This document shows positions 25,465-32,648 of a stretch of DNA of 64,000 nt, piece after piece (the first letter of the stretch is position 1; each line of letters starts with the position of its first letter). Source of the stretch: Qipengyuania sp. ABI-127-1 (GTDB lineage: Bacteria > Pseudomonadota > Alphaproteobacteria > Sphingomonadales > Sphingomonadaceae); the NCBI GenBank assembly GCA_022953095.1, contig JALJCR010000001.1, positions 1,212,501 to 1,276,500 on the forward strand, in the 5' to 3' direction. Below the pieces are notes generated by a model. The model was not told the DNA's origin and made no database searches. It was given only the letters and a program-made list of their open reading frames with translations. Made by a program: the position numbers and the translations under genes.

Positions 25465-26742
25465 TCACCGCCAGCTTTCCAGCCAGGTCCACACCGCGAA
25501 ACTGTCCGGCCCTACCAGCGGCGCACCGCTGATGATCGGATAGAACCAGGCGAATACCAGCACGCTGCCGACGACCGGCGTAAGCGCGGTCTTGCGCCAG
25601 CCGTTCTGCCACAATGCATCGCAGGCCAGTGCCAGCGCACCGAGCAGCGCCATGCTGGGCACGGCGTAATGGTAATAGAATTGCACCGGCTTGCTCGCGA
25701 CAATCCAGAAACCCAGGCTCACGCCATAGAGCGCGACCACGCCGAGCGCGGTCCAGTGGCGGCGGACCACGCCGTGCCAGGCGCACCAGGCGAGCGCGGG
25801 CAGACCGAGCAGCATGGTCAGCGGATTGCCGATCAGCATGATTCCGCGCTGCACACCGTCGATCGGCTCGTAGAGATACCAGATCGATCGCGCGTTCAGC
25901 ACCCATTGCTCCCAGGTCGACTGGTAAGGATGGGGCTTGAGCACCTGTTCCTGCTGCGACAGCATGAATTGGTGGTGGAACAGCAGACCTTCGGTAATCG
26001 GGTTCACGCGGAAGAAGAAGGCCGGAAGATAGGTCGCGGCATAGACTGCCAGCGGCACCACGCCGAGCCACAGCGTCGCCTCGACCAGCGTGGTGCCTGG
26101 CACCGGTGCGCCCCGGCGGCTCAGGAACAACCGGCGGCGCCCGGCTGCGGCGCGGGCGAAGAAGAAGGCGAGGCCGGGCAGCATGGCGATAACGAGCGCG
26201 TTCCACTTGGCGCCCATGGCGAGACCCAGCGCGATACCGGTCAGTGCGAGCCGCCATCGACCCTGTTCGGGCTGGCGGATCGCGGCGGCATAGTGCCATG
26301 CCGCGAGGCTCAGGAAAGCTAGGCAGAAGATGTCCAGCATCGCGATGCGCGCATGGATGAACAGGTGGAAGCCCGTCGCCAGCAGCACGCCGTAGGCAAG
26401 TGTGGCAAAGCGGCTCAGCGTGCCGAACCAGACCGCCCGCATGGCGGCGAACAGGGCGAGCGTGCCGAACAGGGTCGGGAGCAGCCGCCAGCCCCACGGA
26501 TTGTCGCCGAACAGCGCAATGCCGAGCGCGAGTAGCTGTTTGCCGAGCAGCGGATGTTCGCGATTGGTGAATTCGCCCATGACCAGCAGCTCGCGCGCGG
26601 CGGGAAGGTAATGGACCTCGTCGAAATAGGGTTTGGCGACGATTGTCAGGTGCGGCAGGCAGGCGAGCCAGAAAATCAGTGCCAGCGCGGCGCACCAGCG
26701 CAAGGGATCCTTGGGTTGCTCGGGCGCGCGGCTCATCGGCAA
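25465..26742 (-). CDS. GT39/PMT-family phospholipid-linked glycosyltransferase
   Basis: A 425-residue polytopic membrane protein with about ten hydrophobic segments. The first external loop has the catalytic DE pair in KPYFDEVHYLPAARELL and NREHPLLGKQLLALG, as in protein O-mannosyltransferases. The C-terminal IVASKPVQFYYHYAVPS and the loop NPITEGLLFHHQFMLSQQ are also PMT-like. It would move a sugar from a polyprenyl-phosphate donor to a protein or lipid outside the inner membrane. It is convergent with the GT2-GtrA gene; joint action is inferred. ATG 26742 is used; ATG 26736 is close. Confidence 0.85.
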   Translation of the reverse strand: MPMSRAPEQPKDPLRWCAALALIFWLACLPHLTIVAKPYFDEVHYLPAARELLVMGEFTNREHPLLGKQLLALGIALFGDNPWGWRLLPTLFGTLALFAAMRAVWFGTLSRFATLAYGVLLATGFHLFIHARIAMLDIFCLAFLSLAAWHYAAAIRQPEQGRWRLALTGIALGLAMGAKWNALVIAMLPGLAFFFARAAAGRRRLFLSRRGAPVPGTTLVEATLWLGVVPLAVYAATYLPAFFFRVNPITEGLLFHHQFMLSQQEQVLKPHPYQSTWEQWVLNARSIWYLYEPIDGVQRGIMLIGNPLTMLLGLPALAWCAWHGVVRRHWTALGVVALYGVSLGFWIVASKPVQFYYHYAVPSMALLGALALACDALWQNGWRKTALTPVVGSVLVFAWFYPIISGAPLVGPDSFAVWTWLESWR

Positions 26743-26779
26743 GCGGCTTAGGAAAGCCGCGCGCCAGCATCAAGCGCGT

Positions 26780-27166
26780 TCAGGCAGTTGTCCGCTGCTC
26801 CAGCCAGAACAGCCGCGCGACCATCGGCAGGAGCGAGATCGAGGCGGTCAGCGCGACGGCCACGATCCATATCGGGACATTCATGCCCACCGCCCGGGCG
26901 CGCGGGACGATGAAGACGAGCGCGATGACGACCACGATCACGAGATCGTACCACACCTGTGTTCCCCACAGGTTCTGGATATGGTTGGGAATGAAGCCGA
27001 GATAGCCTTCCTGCACGATGGGGACGGCACTGAAGGCGATAAAACCGACCGCCAGCAGCGCCGCAAGGCCCGCGCTTTCTTGCACTCGTTTGCGGAATGC
27101 CAGAGAGAGCATGGCCGGAAGCGCTCCGAGCGCACCGAGGACGAAGAGGATTTCGAGCGTGGTCAT
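26780..27166 (-). CDS. Four-helix membrane protein of unknown function
   Basis: A 128-residue hydrophobic protein with about four membrane segments (ILFVLGALGALPAMLSLAF, AALLAVGFIAFSAVPIV, LVIVVVIALVFIVP, IWIVAVALTASISLLPMV) and short charged loops. I do not recognise the family. It is divergent from the TetR gene, and twin palindromes lie in the 67-base gap, so it is very probably the repressed target. Start ATG 27166 is chosen because the open extension upstream runs through the operator. A role as an efflux or stress protein would be guesswork. Confidence 0.75.
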   Translation of the reverse strand: MTTLEILFVLGALGALPAMLSLAFRKRVQESAGLAALLAVGFIAFSAVPIVQEGYLGFIPNHIQNLWGTQVWYDLVIVVVIALVFIVPRARAVGMNVPIWIVAVALTASISLLPMVARLFWLEQRTTA

Positions 27167-27184
27167 GTCTGATTCCCATTGCTG

Positions 27185-27225
27185 TGTAGCGACTGCTACA
27201 TACGATATGTGTAGCAAGTGCTACA
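27185..27225. promoter_or_regulatory. Twin palindromic operators for the TetR regulator
   Basis: TGTAGCGACTGCTACA (27185-27200) and TGTAGCAAGTGCTACA (27210-27225) share arms TGTAGC/GCTACA around four variable bases, 25 bp centre to centre. They fill the gap between the divergent membrane-protein and TetR genes, and the second ends eight bases before the TetR start codon. Confidence 0.85.
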
Positions 27226-27233
27226 TTTAGTCA

Positions 27234-27773
27234 ATGGCCGATCATCGCCTCTCGCGTGAAACGCTGCTGCCGCTGCTTGCCCAGCACGTGCTGGAACATG
27301 GCCTGGCCGGAGCCAGCCTGCGTCCGCTGGCCAAGGCCGCCGGGACCAGCGACCGGATGCTGATCTACCATTTCGGCTCCAAGGACGGTCTCGTCACCGC
27401 GCTGCTCGACCATGTCGCAAAAATGTATTCGGGCGCGCTTGCAATGGCCTATCCAAGCGAGCCTGCGGCCTCGCGCCGGGAATGCGCCCAGCGGCTGCTG
27501 GAGATCGCGCGCGCGCCGATGTTCGCGCCGTTCCTCAAGCTGTGGTGGGAAATCGTTGCGGGCGCATCCACGGGCGATCCCGCCTACCGCGCCAGCGCTT
27601 CCGCGATGATGGACAGCCAGCTCGCCTGGTTCGAAGCGCATATGCCGCATGATGATCCCGACCCCAAGGGCGGGGCGCGGCTGGTTGCAACCATGGTCGA
27701 AGGGGCGCTGATGTTCGATGCGCTGGGCCTGGGCGAGACCGCCGAAGCCGGGCTTGCCGCCTTGGAAGGCTGA
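27234..27773 (+). CDS. TetR-family transcriptional regulator
   Basis: A 179-residue repressor. The N-terminal helix-turn-helix (LAQHVLEHGLAGASLRPLAKAAGTSDRMLIYHFGSKDGLVTALLDHV) is typical; the remainder is a helical ligand-binding domain with LKLWWEIVAGASTGDP and MMDSQLAWFEAHM. The ATG follows the operator pair by only eight bases with no Shine-Dalgarno sequence, suggesting a very short leader or leaderless mRNA and tight autorepression. The inducer is unknown. Confidence 0.9.
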   Translation: MADHRLSRETLLPLLAQHVLEHGLAGASLRPLAKAAGTSDRMLIYHFGSKDGLVTALLDHVAKMYSGALAMAYPSEPAASRRECAQRLLEIARAPMFAPFLKLWWEIVAGASTGDPAYRASASAMMDSQLAWFEAHMPHDDPDPKGGARLVATMVEGALMFDALGLGETAEAGLAALEG

Positions 27774-27813
27774 CCTGCTTGCCGCTTCACGCGGGCATGC
27801 TATCGAGCGCGTC

Positions 27814-29019
27814 ATGAAGAACACCACCGGCACCAACCGTTCGATCACCTCTGGGTGGCGGCCCGCGACGCAGGCCGTGCGCGGCGGCACCTGGCGATCC
27901 GAACATGGCGAGACCAGCGAGGCGCTGTTCCTCACCTCCGGCTATACCTATGACGACGCGCAGACGGTGGCCGACCGTTTCGCGGGCGAGGCGGCAGGGA
28001 TGACCTATTCGCGCCTCCAGAACCCGACCGTCGCCATGCTCGAAGAACGCGTCGCGCTGATGGAAGGGGCGGAGGCCTGCCGCGCCCAGGCAAGCGGGAT
28101 GGCGGCGATGACCACTGCGCTGCTGTGCCAGCTTTCGGTGGGCGACCATGTGGTCGGCGCACGGGCGGCGTTCGGTTCGTGCCGCTGGCTGCTCGATCAT
28201 CTGCTGCCGCGCTTCGGGATCGAGACGACGGTGATCGACAGTGCGGACGACGATGCGTGGGAGGCCGCGATCCGACCCAACACCAAGGTGTTCTTTTTCG
28301 AAACGCCCGCCAATCCCACGCTCGATATGGTCGACCTCGCACATGTCTGCGGCGTCGCGCGGGCGCACGGGATCACAACCGTTGTCGACAACGCCTTTGC
28401 CACAAGCGCGCTACAAAAGCCGCTGGAATTCGGCGCGGATGTGGTCGCCTACAGCGCGACCAAGCTGATGGACGGGCAGGGGCGGGTGCTTGCGGGCGCG
28501 GTCTGCGGATCGCAGCAGTGGATCGACGAGGTATTGCTGCCCTTCCAGCGCAATACCGGCCCCAATATTGCGCCGTTCAACGCCTGGGTCGTGCTCAAGG
28601 GGCTGGAGACGCTGGACCTGCGCGCGCGGCGCCAGAGCGAGAACGCAGTCGAACTCGGCCAATTCATGGAAGGCCGCGTGCCGAAGATGCTGCATCCCGG
28701 CCTGCCCAGCCACCCGCGCCACGATCTCGCAAGCAAACAAATGGTCGCGACCGGCCCGATTTTCGCCTTCGATGTGGGCGACCGGGCGACGGCTTTCAGC
28801 ATTCTCGATGCGCTCGAACTGGTCGATATTTCCAACAATATCGGCGATGCGCGCAGCCTGATGTGCCATCCGGCCAGCACCACCCATGCCGGCATGACGC
28901 AGGAAGCACGTGACGAGATGGGCGTGACCGAGGGCCTGCTGCGCATCAATGTGGGGCTGGAAGATGTCGAGGATGTGAAGGAAGATATCGACCGGGCGCT
29001 GACGATCGCCGGGCTCTAA
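27814..29019 (+). CDS. metZ: O-succinylhomoserine sulfhydrylase
   Basis: PLP enzyme of the Cys/Met metabolism family that makes homocysteine from O-succinylhomoserine and sulfide. The 401-residue product has SGYTYDDAQTVADRFAGE, TYSRLQNPTV, ASGMAAMTTALL, the PLP-lysine in YSATKLMDGQGRVLAG, and the late TTHAGMTQEARDEMGVTEGLLRINVGLED. ATG 27814 gives the usual start. Cystathionine gamma-synthase or O-acetylhomoserine sulfhydrylase are less likely given the MetZ-like DGQGR motif. The 3' end overlaps the convergent gene by four bases. Confidence 0.92.
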   Translation: MKNTTGTNRSITSGWRPATQAVRGGTWRSEHGETSEALFLTSGYTYDDAQTVADRFAGEAAGMTYSRLQNPTVAMLEERVALMEGAEACRAQASGMAAMTTALLCQLSVGDHVVGARAAFGSCRWLLDHLLPRFGIETTVIDSADDDAWEAAIRPNTKVFFFETPANPTLDMVDLAHVCGVARAHGITTVVDNAFATSALQKPLEFGADVVAYSATKLMDGQGRVLAGAVCGSQQWIDEVLLPFQRNTGPNIAPFNAWVVLKGLETLDLRARRQSENAVELGQFMEGRVPKMLHPGLPSHPRHDLASKQMVATGPIFAFDVGDRATAFSILDALELVDISNNIGDARSLMCHPASTTHAGMTQEARDEMGVTEGLLRINVGLEDVEDVKEDIDRALTIAGL

Positions 29020-29429
29020 CGCCGCCAATTGTTGCGGATCGCGACCCGTTCCAGCTCTTCGCCCAGCGCATGGGCGCTCGTCATCGCCACGGCACAGCGC
29101 GCATCGTCGGTCAGCACGCCGTGAACGTCGAGACCGGCGCCGCCGATAAGCGCCATGAGCAGACCTTCGTCGCGCGTCATTCCGGTCGCACAGCACGGTG
29201 CGAGCAGAATCCGGCGCTGCGAGGTTCGGGCCAGATCGATGACCAGCGCCCGCGCCAGCACCAAGATCTTGCGAAATTCCGCACCGCTTGCATCGAGCGC
29301 CAGCATGGTTGCGCGGGCATCGTGAAGTCCGTGTGCCGCCAGTCGCCGCATGAGAACCAGCCCGAGCGTCTGGTGGCGGCGGGCGGGCAACGGCAACTCG
29401 AGAGCGGTCGAATCATGTGAACGGGCCAT
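29016..29429 (-). CDS. Uncharacterised 137-residue sphingomonad-type protein
   Basis: Hydrophobic helices (LALDASGAEFRKILVLARALVIDLARTSQRRILLAPCCATGMTRDEGLLMALIG) with a paired cysteine CC in the conserved-looking LLAPCCATGMTRDE stretch. I believe this matches a short uncharacterised family in Sphingomonadales (possibly DUF6628), but I am not certain of the name. A strong AAAAGGAGATCGC site before ATG 29429 supports real translation. It overlaps the metZ end by four bases. Function unknown. Confidence 0.75.
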   Translation of the reverse strand: MARSHDSTALELPLPARRHQTLGLVLMRRLAAHGLHDARATMLALDASGAEFRKILVLARALVIDLARTSQRRILLAPCCATGMTRDEGLLMALIGGAGLDVHGVLTDDARCAVAMTSAHALGEELERVAIRNNWRR

Positions 29430-29529
29430 GCGATCTCCTTTTCAGCCCTTCTACGCTAATGCGAGTCATTCGCAAGTAGAGGCTGGGTGTGACCCGTATC
29501 GTTTGGCGGCCCTTTTCGATAACCTGCCT

Positions 29530-29844
29530 TTATCGCCTGCGGGAAGCTTCGCAGGCCACCCCGTCATTGTCGCGGTCCAGCGCCCGCCGATATCCGGCCT
29601 CTCCGCGGCGGATCGGCGCTGCGCCTGCCGCCCGGGCGGCATCGCAATTGCGGAAATAGACGCCGCCCCTGATCTGTGATGCGGGTGGTTGAGGCGTTGC
29701 GCGCCGGTTGCGGTGGCAGTGATAATCGCCCGTCTTGCGGTTGTTGTGGCATCCTTGCGCATTCAGCCCACCCGGATGCGCCAGCGCGGGCGGCGGCGGA
29801 CCAGCCAGAAGCGCGAGCGGCAGGAGGAGGGCGATGCCTTTCAT
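29530..29844 (-). CDS. Secreted YHYH/Excalibur-domain protein
   Basis: A 104-residue exported protein. An N-terminal signal peptide (KGIALLLPLALLAGPPPPALA) is followed by the histidine/cysteine stretch HPGGLNAQGCHNNRKTGDYHCHR and a C-terminal Excalibur calcium-binding motif (DRDNDGVACE). This combination is common in periplasmic nuclease-associated or small calcium-binding proteins. An upstream ATG at 29856 would add four residues; neither has a clear ribosome site. Confidence 0.8.
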   Translation of the reverse strand: MKGIALLLPLALLAGPPPPALAHPGGLNAQGCHNNRKTGDYHCHRNRRATPQPPASQIRGGVYFRNCDAARAAGAAPIRRGEAGYRRALDRDNDGVACEASRRR

Positions 29845-29894
29845 CCTCGCAAGCATAGCATCAAACGGCTATCGGGGGGAGCGGGGAGAAACGA

Positions 29895-30509
29895 ATGGCC
29901 CGGAAGACCATCGAATACATTTTCGATTTCGGTGCGCCGAACGGCTATCTTGCATGGTATCCACTCAAGGATATCGCGGCGCGAACCGGTGCGCGCCTGG
30001 AGGTGACGCCGGTCTTTCTCGGCGGCATGCACAAGCTCACCGGCAATGCCCCGCCAATGGTGCGCGATGCCGGGGTGAAGGGCAAGGTCGCCTATGCCGC
30101 GCTCGAATTCCAACGCTTTCTGGACCGTCACGGGATGGACAAGTTCAGGATGCACCCCGCGCTGCCGTTCAACTCTATCCTACCCCAGCGTGTACTGGTG
30201 GCGGCGGGCGACGAGGCGGAGCGACACGCCATCGTTGAAGCCCTGCTTCCGGCAGTATGGGAGCGGAATATCGATTGCGGCGATATCGAGGTGGTGGGGC
30301 GTGAACTGGCCGGGGCAGGCCTCGATGCGGAGCGCCTGCTCGCCGCCACGCAGGATGCGGCGGTGAAGGCGGAACTGGCGGAGAATACCGAACGGGCGGT
30401 GGCGCGCGGGGCTTTCGGCATCCCGACCTATTTCGTCGATGGCGAAATGTGGTTCGGCAAGGAACGTCTCGGTCAGCTCGAAAGCTATCTGGTCGGTGGG
30501 AAGCCCTAG
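29895..30509 (+). CDS. 2-hydroxychromene-2-carboxylate isomerase homologue (DsbA/kappa-GST fold)
   Basis: A 204-residue thioredoxin-fold protein of the HCCA isomerase family, acting with glutathione on aromatic ring-cleavage products or related substrates. The N-terminal strand IEYIFDFGAPNGYLAWYPLKDIAARTG and the C-terminal GAFGIPTYFVDGEMWFGKERLGQLESYL are characteristic. Where NahD-type enzymes have S-P-x-S-Y, this protein has A-P-N-G-Y, so the usual glutathione-contacting serine is absent. No aromatic-degradation genes are nearby, so the true substrate is open. Confidence 0.85.
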   Translation: MARKTIEYIFDFGAPNGYLAWYPLKDIAARTGARLEVTPVFLGGMHKLTGNAPPMVRDAGVKGKVAYAALEFQRFLDRHGMDKFRMHPALPFNSILPQRVLVAAGDEAERHAIVEALLPAVWERNIDCGDIEVVGRELAGAGLDAERLLAATQDAAVKAELAENTERAVARGAFGIPTYFVDGEMWFGKERLGQLESYLVGGKP

Positions 30510-30511
30510 CA

Positions 30512-30540
30512 CGGCGGAACCGATCGTTTGCGGTCCGCCG
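30512..30540 (+). repeat. Hairpin after the HCCA-isomerase-like gene
   Basis: CGGCGGAACCG pairs with CGGTCCGCCG (one bulged base). No T-run follows, so termination would need Rho. The remaining 160 bases before apaG show no further feature. Confidence 0.4.
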
Positions 30541-30699
30541 AATCGGCGAGGCCGGGGCATCGCAGCATAAAGGCCCGGAATATCGCGGTTGATCGGTGCT
30601 TGCCGAGACGATCGCCGGGAGGGCAGACGAGATGCCTAAGGTGGAAAATCGCACGGTTTTGCTTGCACAGCTTTGCAGGTGCTCTAACTTGGGCGTGTG

Positions 30700-31098
30700 A
30701 TGAAAGAGCTTTTCCAACATGCCGCGATCACCGATGGGATTACGGTTCGCGTCTCGGTGAATTTCCTGCCCGAGCAATCGCGCCCGGAAGCGGGAAAGTG
30801 GTTCTGGGTCTATCACATCCGCATCGAAAACGGCTCTCATGAGCGCGTCCAGCTTATGACCCGGCATTGGCGGATTACCGACGGGGCCGGGCTGGTCAGC
30901 CATGTCGATGGCGATGGCGTGGTTGGCGAACAGCCGGTCCTGATGCCGGGGCAGAGCCACGATTATGTTTCGGGCTGCCCGCTCGACACGCCCCATGGCT
31001 CGATGGAAGGCTTCTACACGTTCCGCGGCGAGGATGGCTCTCCGCTGGAAGTGCGCATTCCGTATTTTCCGCTCGCCGCACCCGCAACCGCGGATTAA
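30700..31098 (+). CDS. apaG: ApaG protein
   Basis: A 132-residue single-domain protein with the fibronectin-III-like ApaG fold and motifs ITVRVSVNFLPEQSRP, WFWVYHIRIENGS, LMTRHWRITDGAG, GDGVVGEQPVLMPGQSHDYVSGCPLDTPHGSMEG. ApaG mutants in enterobacteria affect cobalt and magnesium efflux, but its biochemical role is unresolved. The preceding in-frame GTG at 30697 is an alternative start. The ppx gene ends convergently 20 bases downstream. Confidence 0.93.
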   Translation: MKELFQHAAITDGITVRVSVNFLPEQSRPEAGKWFWVYHIRIENGSHERVQLMTRHWRITDGAGLVSHVDGDGVVGEQPVLMPGQSHDYVSGCPLDTPHGSMEGFYTFRGEDGSPLEVRIPYFPLAAPATAD

Positions 31099-31118
31099 GC
31101 CTTGCGGGGGCGCACTGC

Positions 31119-32648
31119 TTACCCGTCCTCTTCCTCGTCCAGCCCCGAAAACTCGAAATCGCCGATCTTGATCTTGGGACTGAGGTCGAGCCAGTTCGCC
31201 AGCACTTCCAGGTCCTGCGTGGCGGGATAATTTGCCAGCGCGGCGCGGCTCTCATGGAGGCGCAGGACCAGCCGCTTCTTCTTGCGCCGCAGCGCGCTCG
31301 TGGTGAGCGAGACCTTGCTCCCGCCGCCCAGCCTGCGCGCGAGGCGAAAGCCCAGCCCCCAGGTCATGCCTTCGCGCAGATCGTCGTCGCTGGTGAGTTC
31401 GCGCAACTTTTCGGGCAGTTCGGTACGTCCCATGCTGCCGAACAGTGCGGCGCAGATCATGGCCCGGCCGCGCGCGTCCAGATCGATCCAGCGCTTGCCC
31501 AGCGCCCATTCGATCGCGTGGCTGCTCCGCAGGTTGGGCTCGACCCGCTGGAGCGCGCCCGATAGCTGCGCGGCGGCCAGCCGCAAGCGCTCGTTCACGC
31601 GGCCATCGCCATCCGCCAGCTCCACCGTCCAGGCGGCAAGCAGAGCCGCTTCGGTGATCGAGGCATCGCGCGGCCCGGCATAGGCGGCGACCCCCGCAAG
31701 GAGCGGATCGGCGCGCATCTGCGCCGGATCGAGCCGGGCATAGAGCAGCCCTTCGCGGATACCCCAGGAGGAGAAGACCAGCTCGTCGGGGTCAACCGCG
31801 TCGAGCAGCGGACGCAGCAGGGCGGCGGCATCGGGGAGATAATGCGCGCGCATCGGAGTGATCCCGCTGATCTCCATCAGTGCTTCCGGTTTCGCTCCGA
31901 CCAGCTCGCCGGCCAGGCGTCGCGCATCGTCGGGTGCCAGGGTGAAGCCGTGCGGGTCGGTCAGCGGATAGTCGAAATACCGCATGGCATAGGCCGCCAG
32001 CGCCCGCCAGGTGCCGCCGATCATATATATCGGGCCGGGATGCGCGACCGCCCAGCCGACGCCGGCGAGCTGATCGTGCACATGCCGGGCGAAGGCATCC
32101 TGTCCGGCGGCGCGCAGCGCGGGCAGGCGCAAGGTTCCGAGTGCCAGGCTGGCGGCTTCGTGACATTCGTTCTTGGCGATGGAAACGAGCTCGAGGCTGC
32201 CCCCGCCAAGGTCAGCGACCACGCCCCTGGCACCGGGAAAGGCCCCCAGCGCGCCCATTGCCGAGGCGCGGGCCTCCTCCTCGCCCGACAATAGCCGCGG
32301 TTCGAGCCCGAGATCGGCGACCCGCTCGAGGAATTGCGCGCCGTTCTCCGCCTCGCGCGCGGCGGCTGTCGCGACCGTCTGGACATCGTCGATCCCGAGA
32401 TCGCGGATGATCAGCGCATAACGCGCCAGCGCGCCCAGTGCCTCGTCGGACGCTTCATCGGGAATGCGCCCGGTTTGGGACAGGTCCCGCCCGAGCCGCG
32501 CAGCGACCTTCTCGTTCCACACCACTTCGGGCGCGCGCCCGGTGCCTTCGTAAATGACCATCCGCACGGTGTTCGAACCGATGTCGATCACTGCCCGCGG
32601 AGGCTGCATCAGTCGGCGCTGCCACTTGGCCGAACGCGATTTGCTCAC
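31119..32648 (-). CDS. ppx: Exopolyphosphatase (Ppx/GppA family)
   Basis: Releases phosphate from polyphosphate ends, or hydrolyses pppGpp. The 509-residue product has the actin-like ATPase-fold motifs AVIDIGSNTVRMVIYEG and GVVADLGGGSLELVSI, the HD-like C-terminal domain, and a highly acidic end (DFEFSGLDEEEDG). GTG 32648 overlaps the ppk stop (GTGA), so ppk and ppx are translationally coupled. The frame is open further upstream inside ppk but lacks similarity there. Confidence 0.93.
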   Translation of the reverse strand: MSKSRSAKWQRRLMQPPRAVIDIGSNTVRMVIYEGTGRAPEVVWNEKVAARLGRDLSQTGRIPDEASDEALGALARYALIIRDLGIDDVQTVATAAAREAENGAQFLERVADLGLEPRLLSGEEEARASAMGALGAFPGARGVVADLGGGSLELVSIAKNECHEAASLALGTLRLPALRAAGQDAFARHVHDQLAGVGWAVAHPGPIYMIGGTWRALAAYAMRYFDYPLTDPHGFTLAPDDARRLAGELVGAKPEALMEISGITPMRAHYLPDAAALLRPLLDAVDPDELVFSSWGIREGLLYARLDPAQMRADPLLAGVAAYAGPRDASITEAALLAAWTVELADGDGRVNERLRLAAAQLSGALQRVEPNLRSSHAIEWALGKRWIDLDARGRAMICAALFGSMGRTELPEKLRELTSDDDLREGMTWGLGFRLARRLGGGSKVSLTTSALRRKKKRLVLRLHESRAALANYPATQDLEVLANWLDLSPKIKIGDFEFSGLDEEEDG

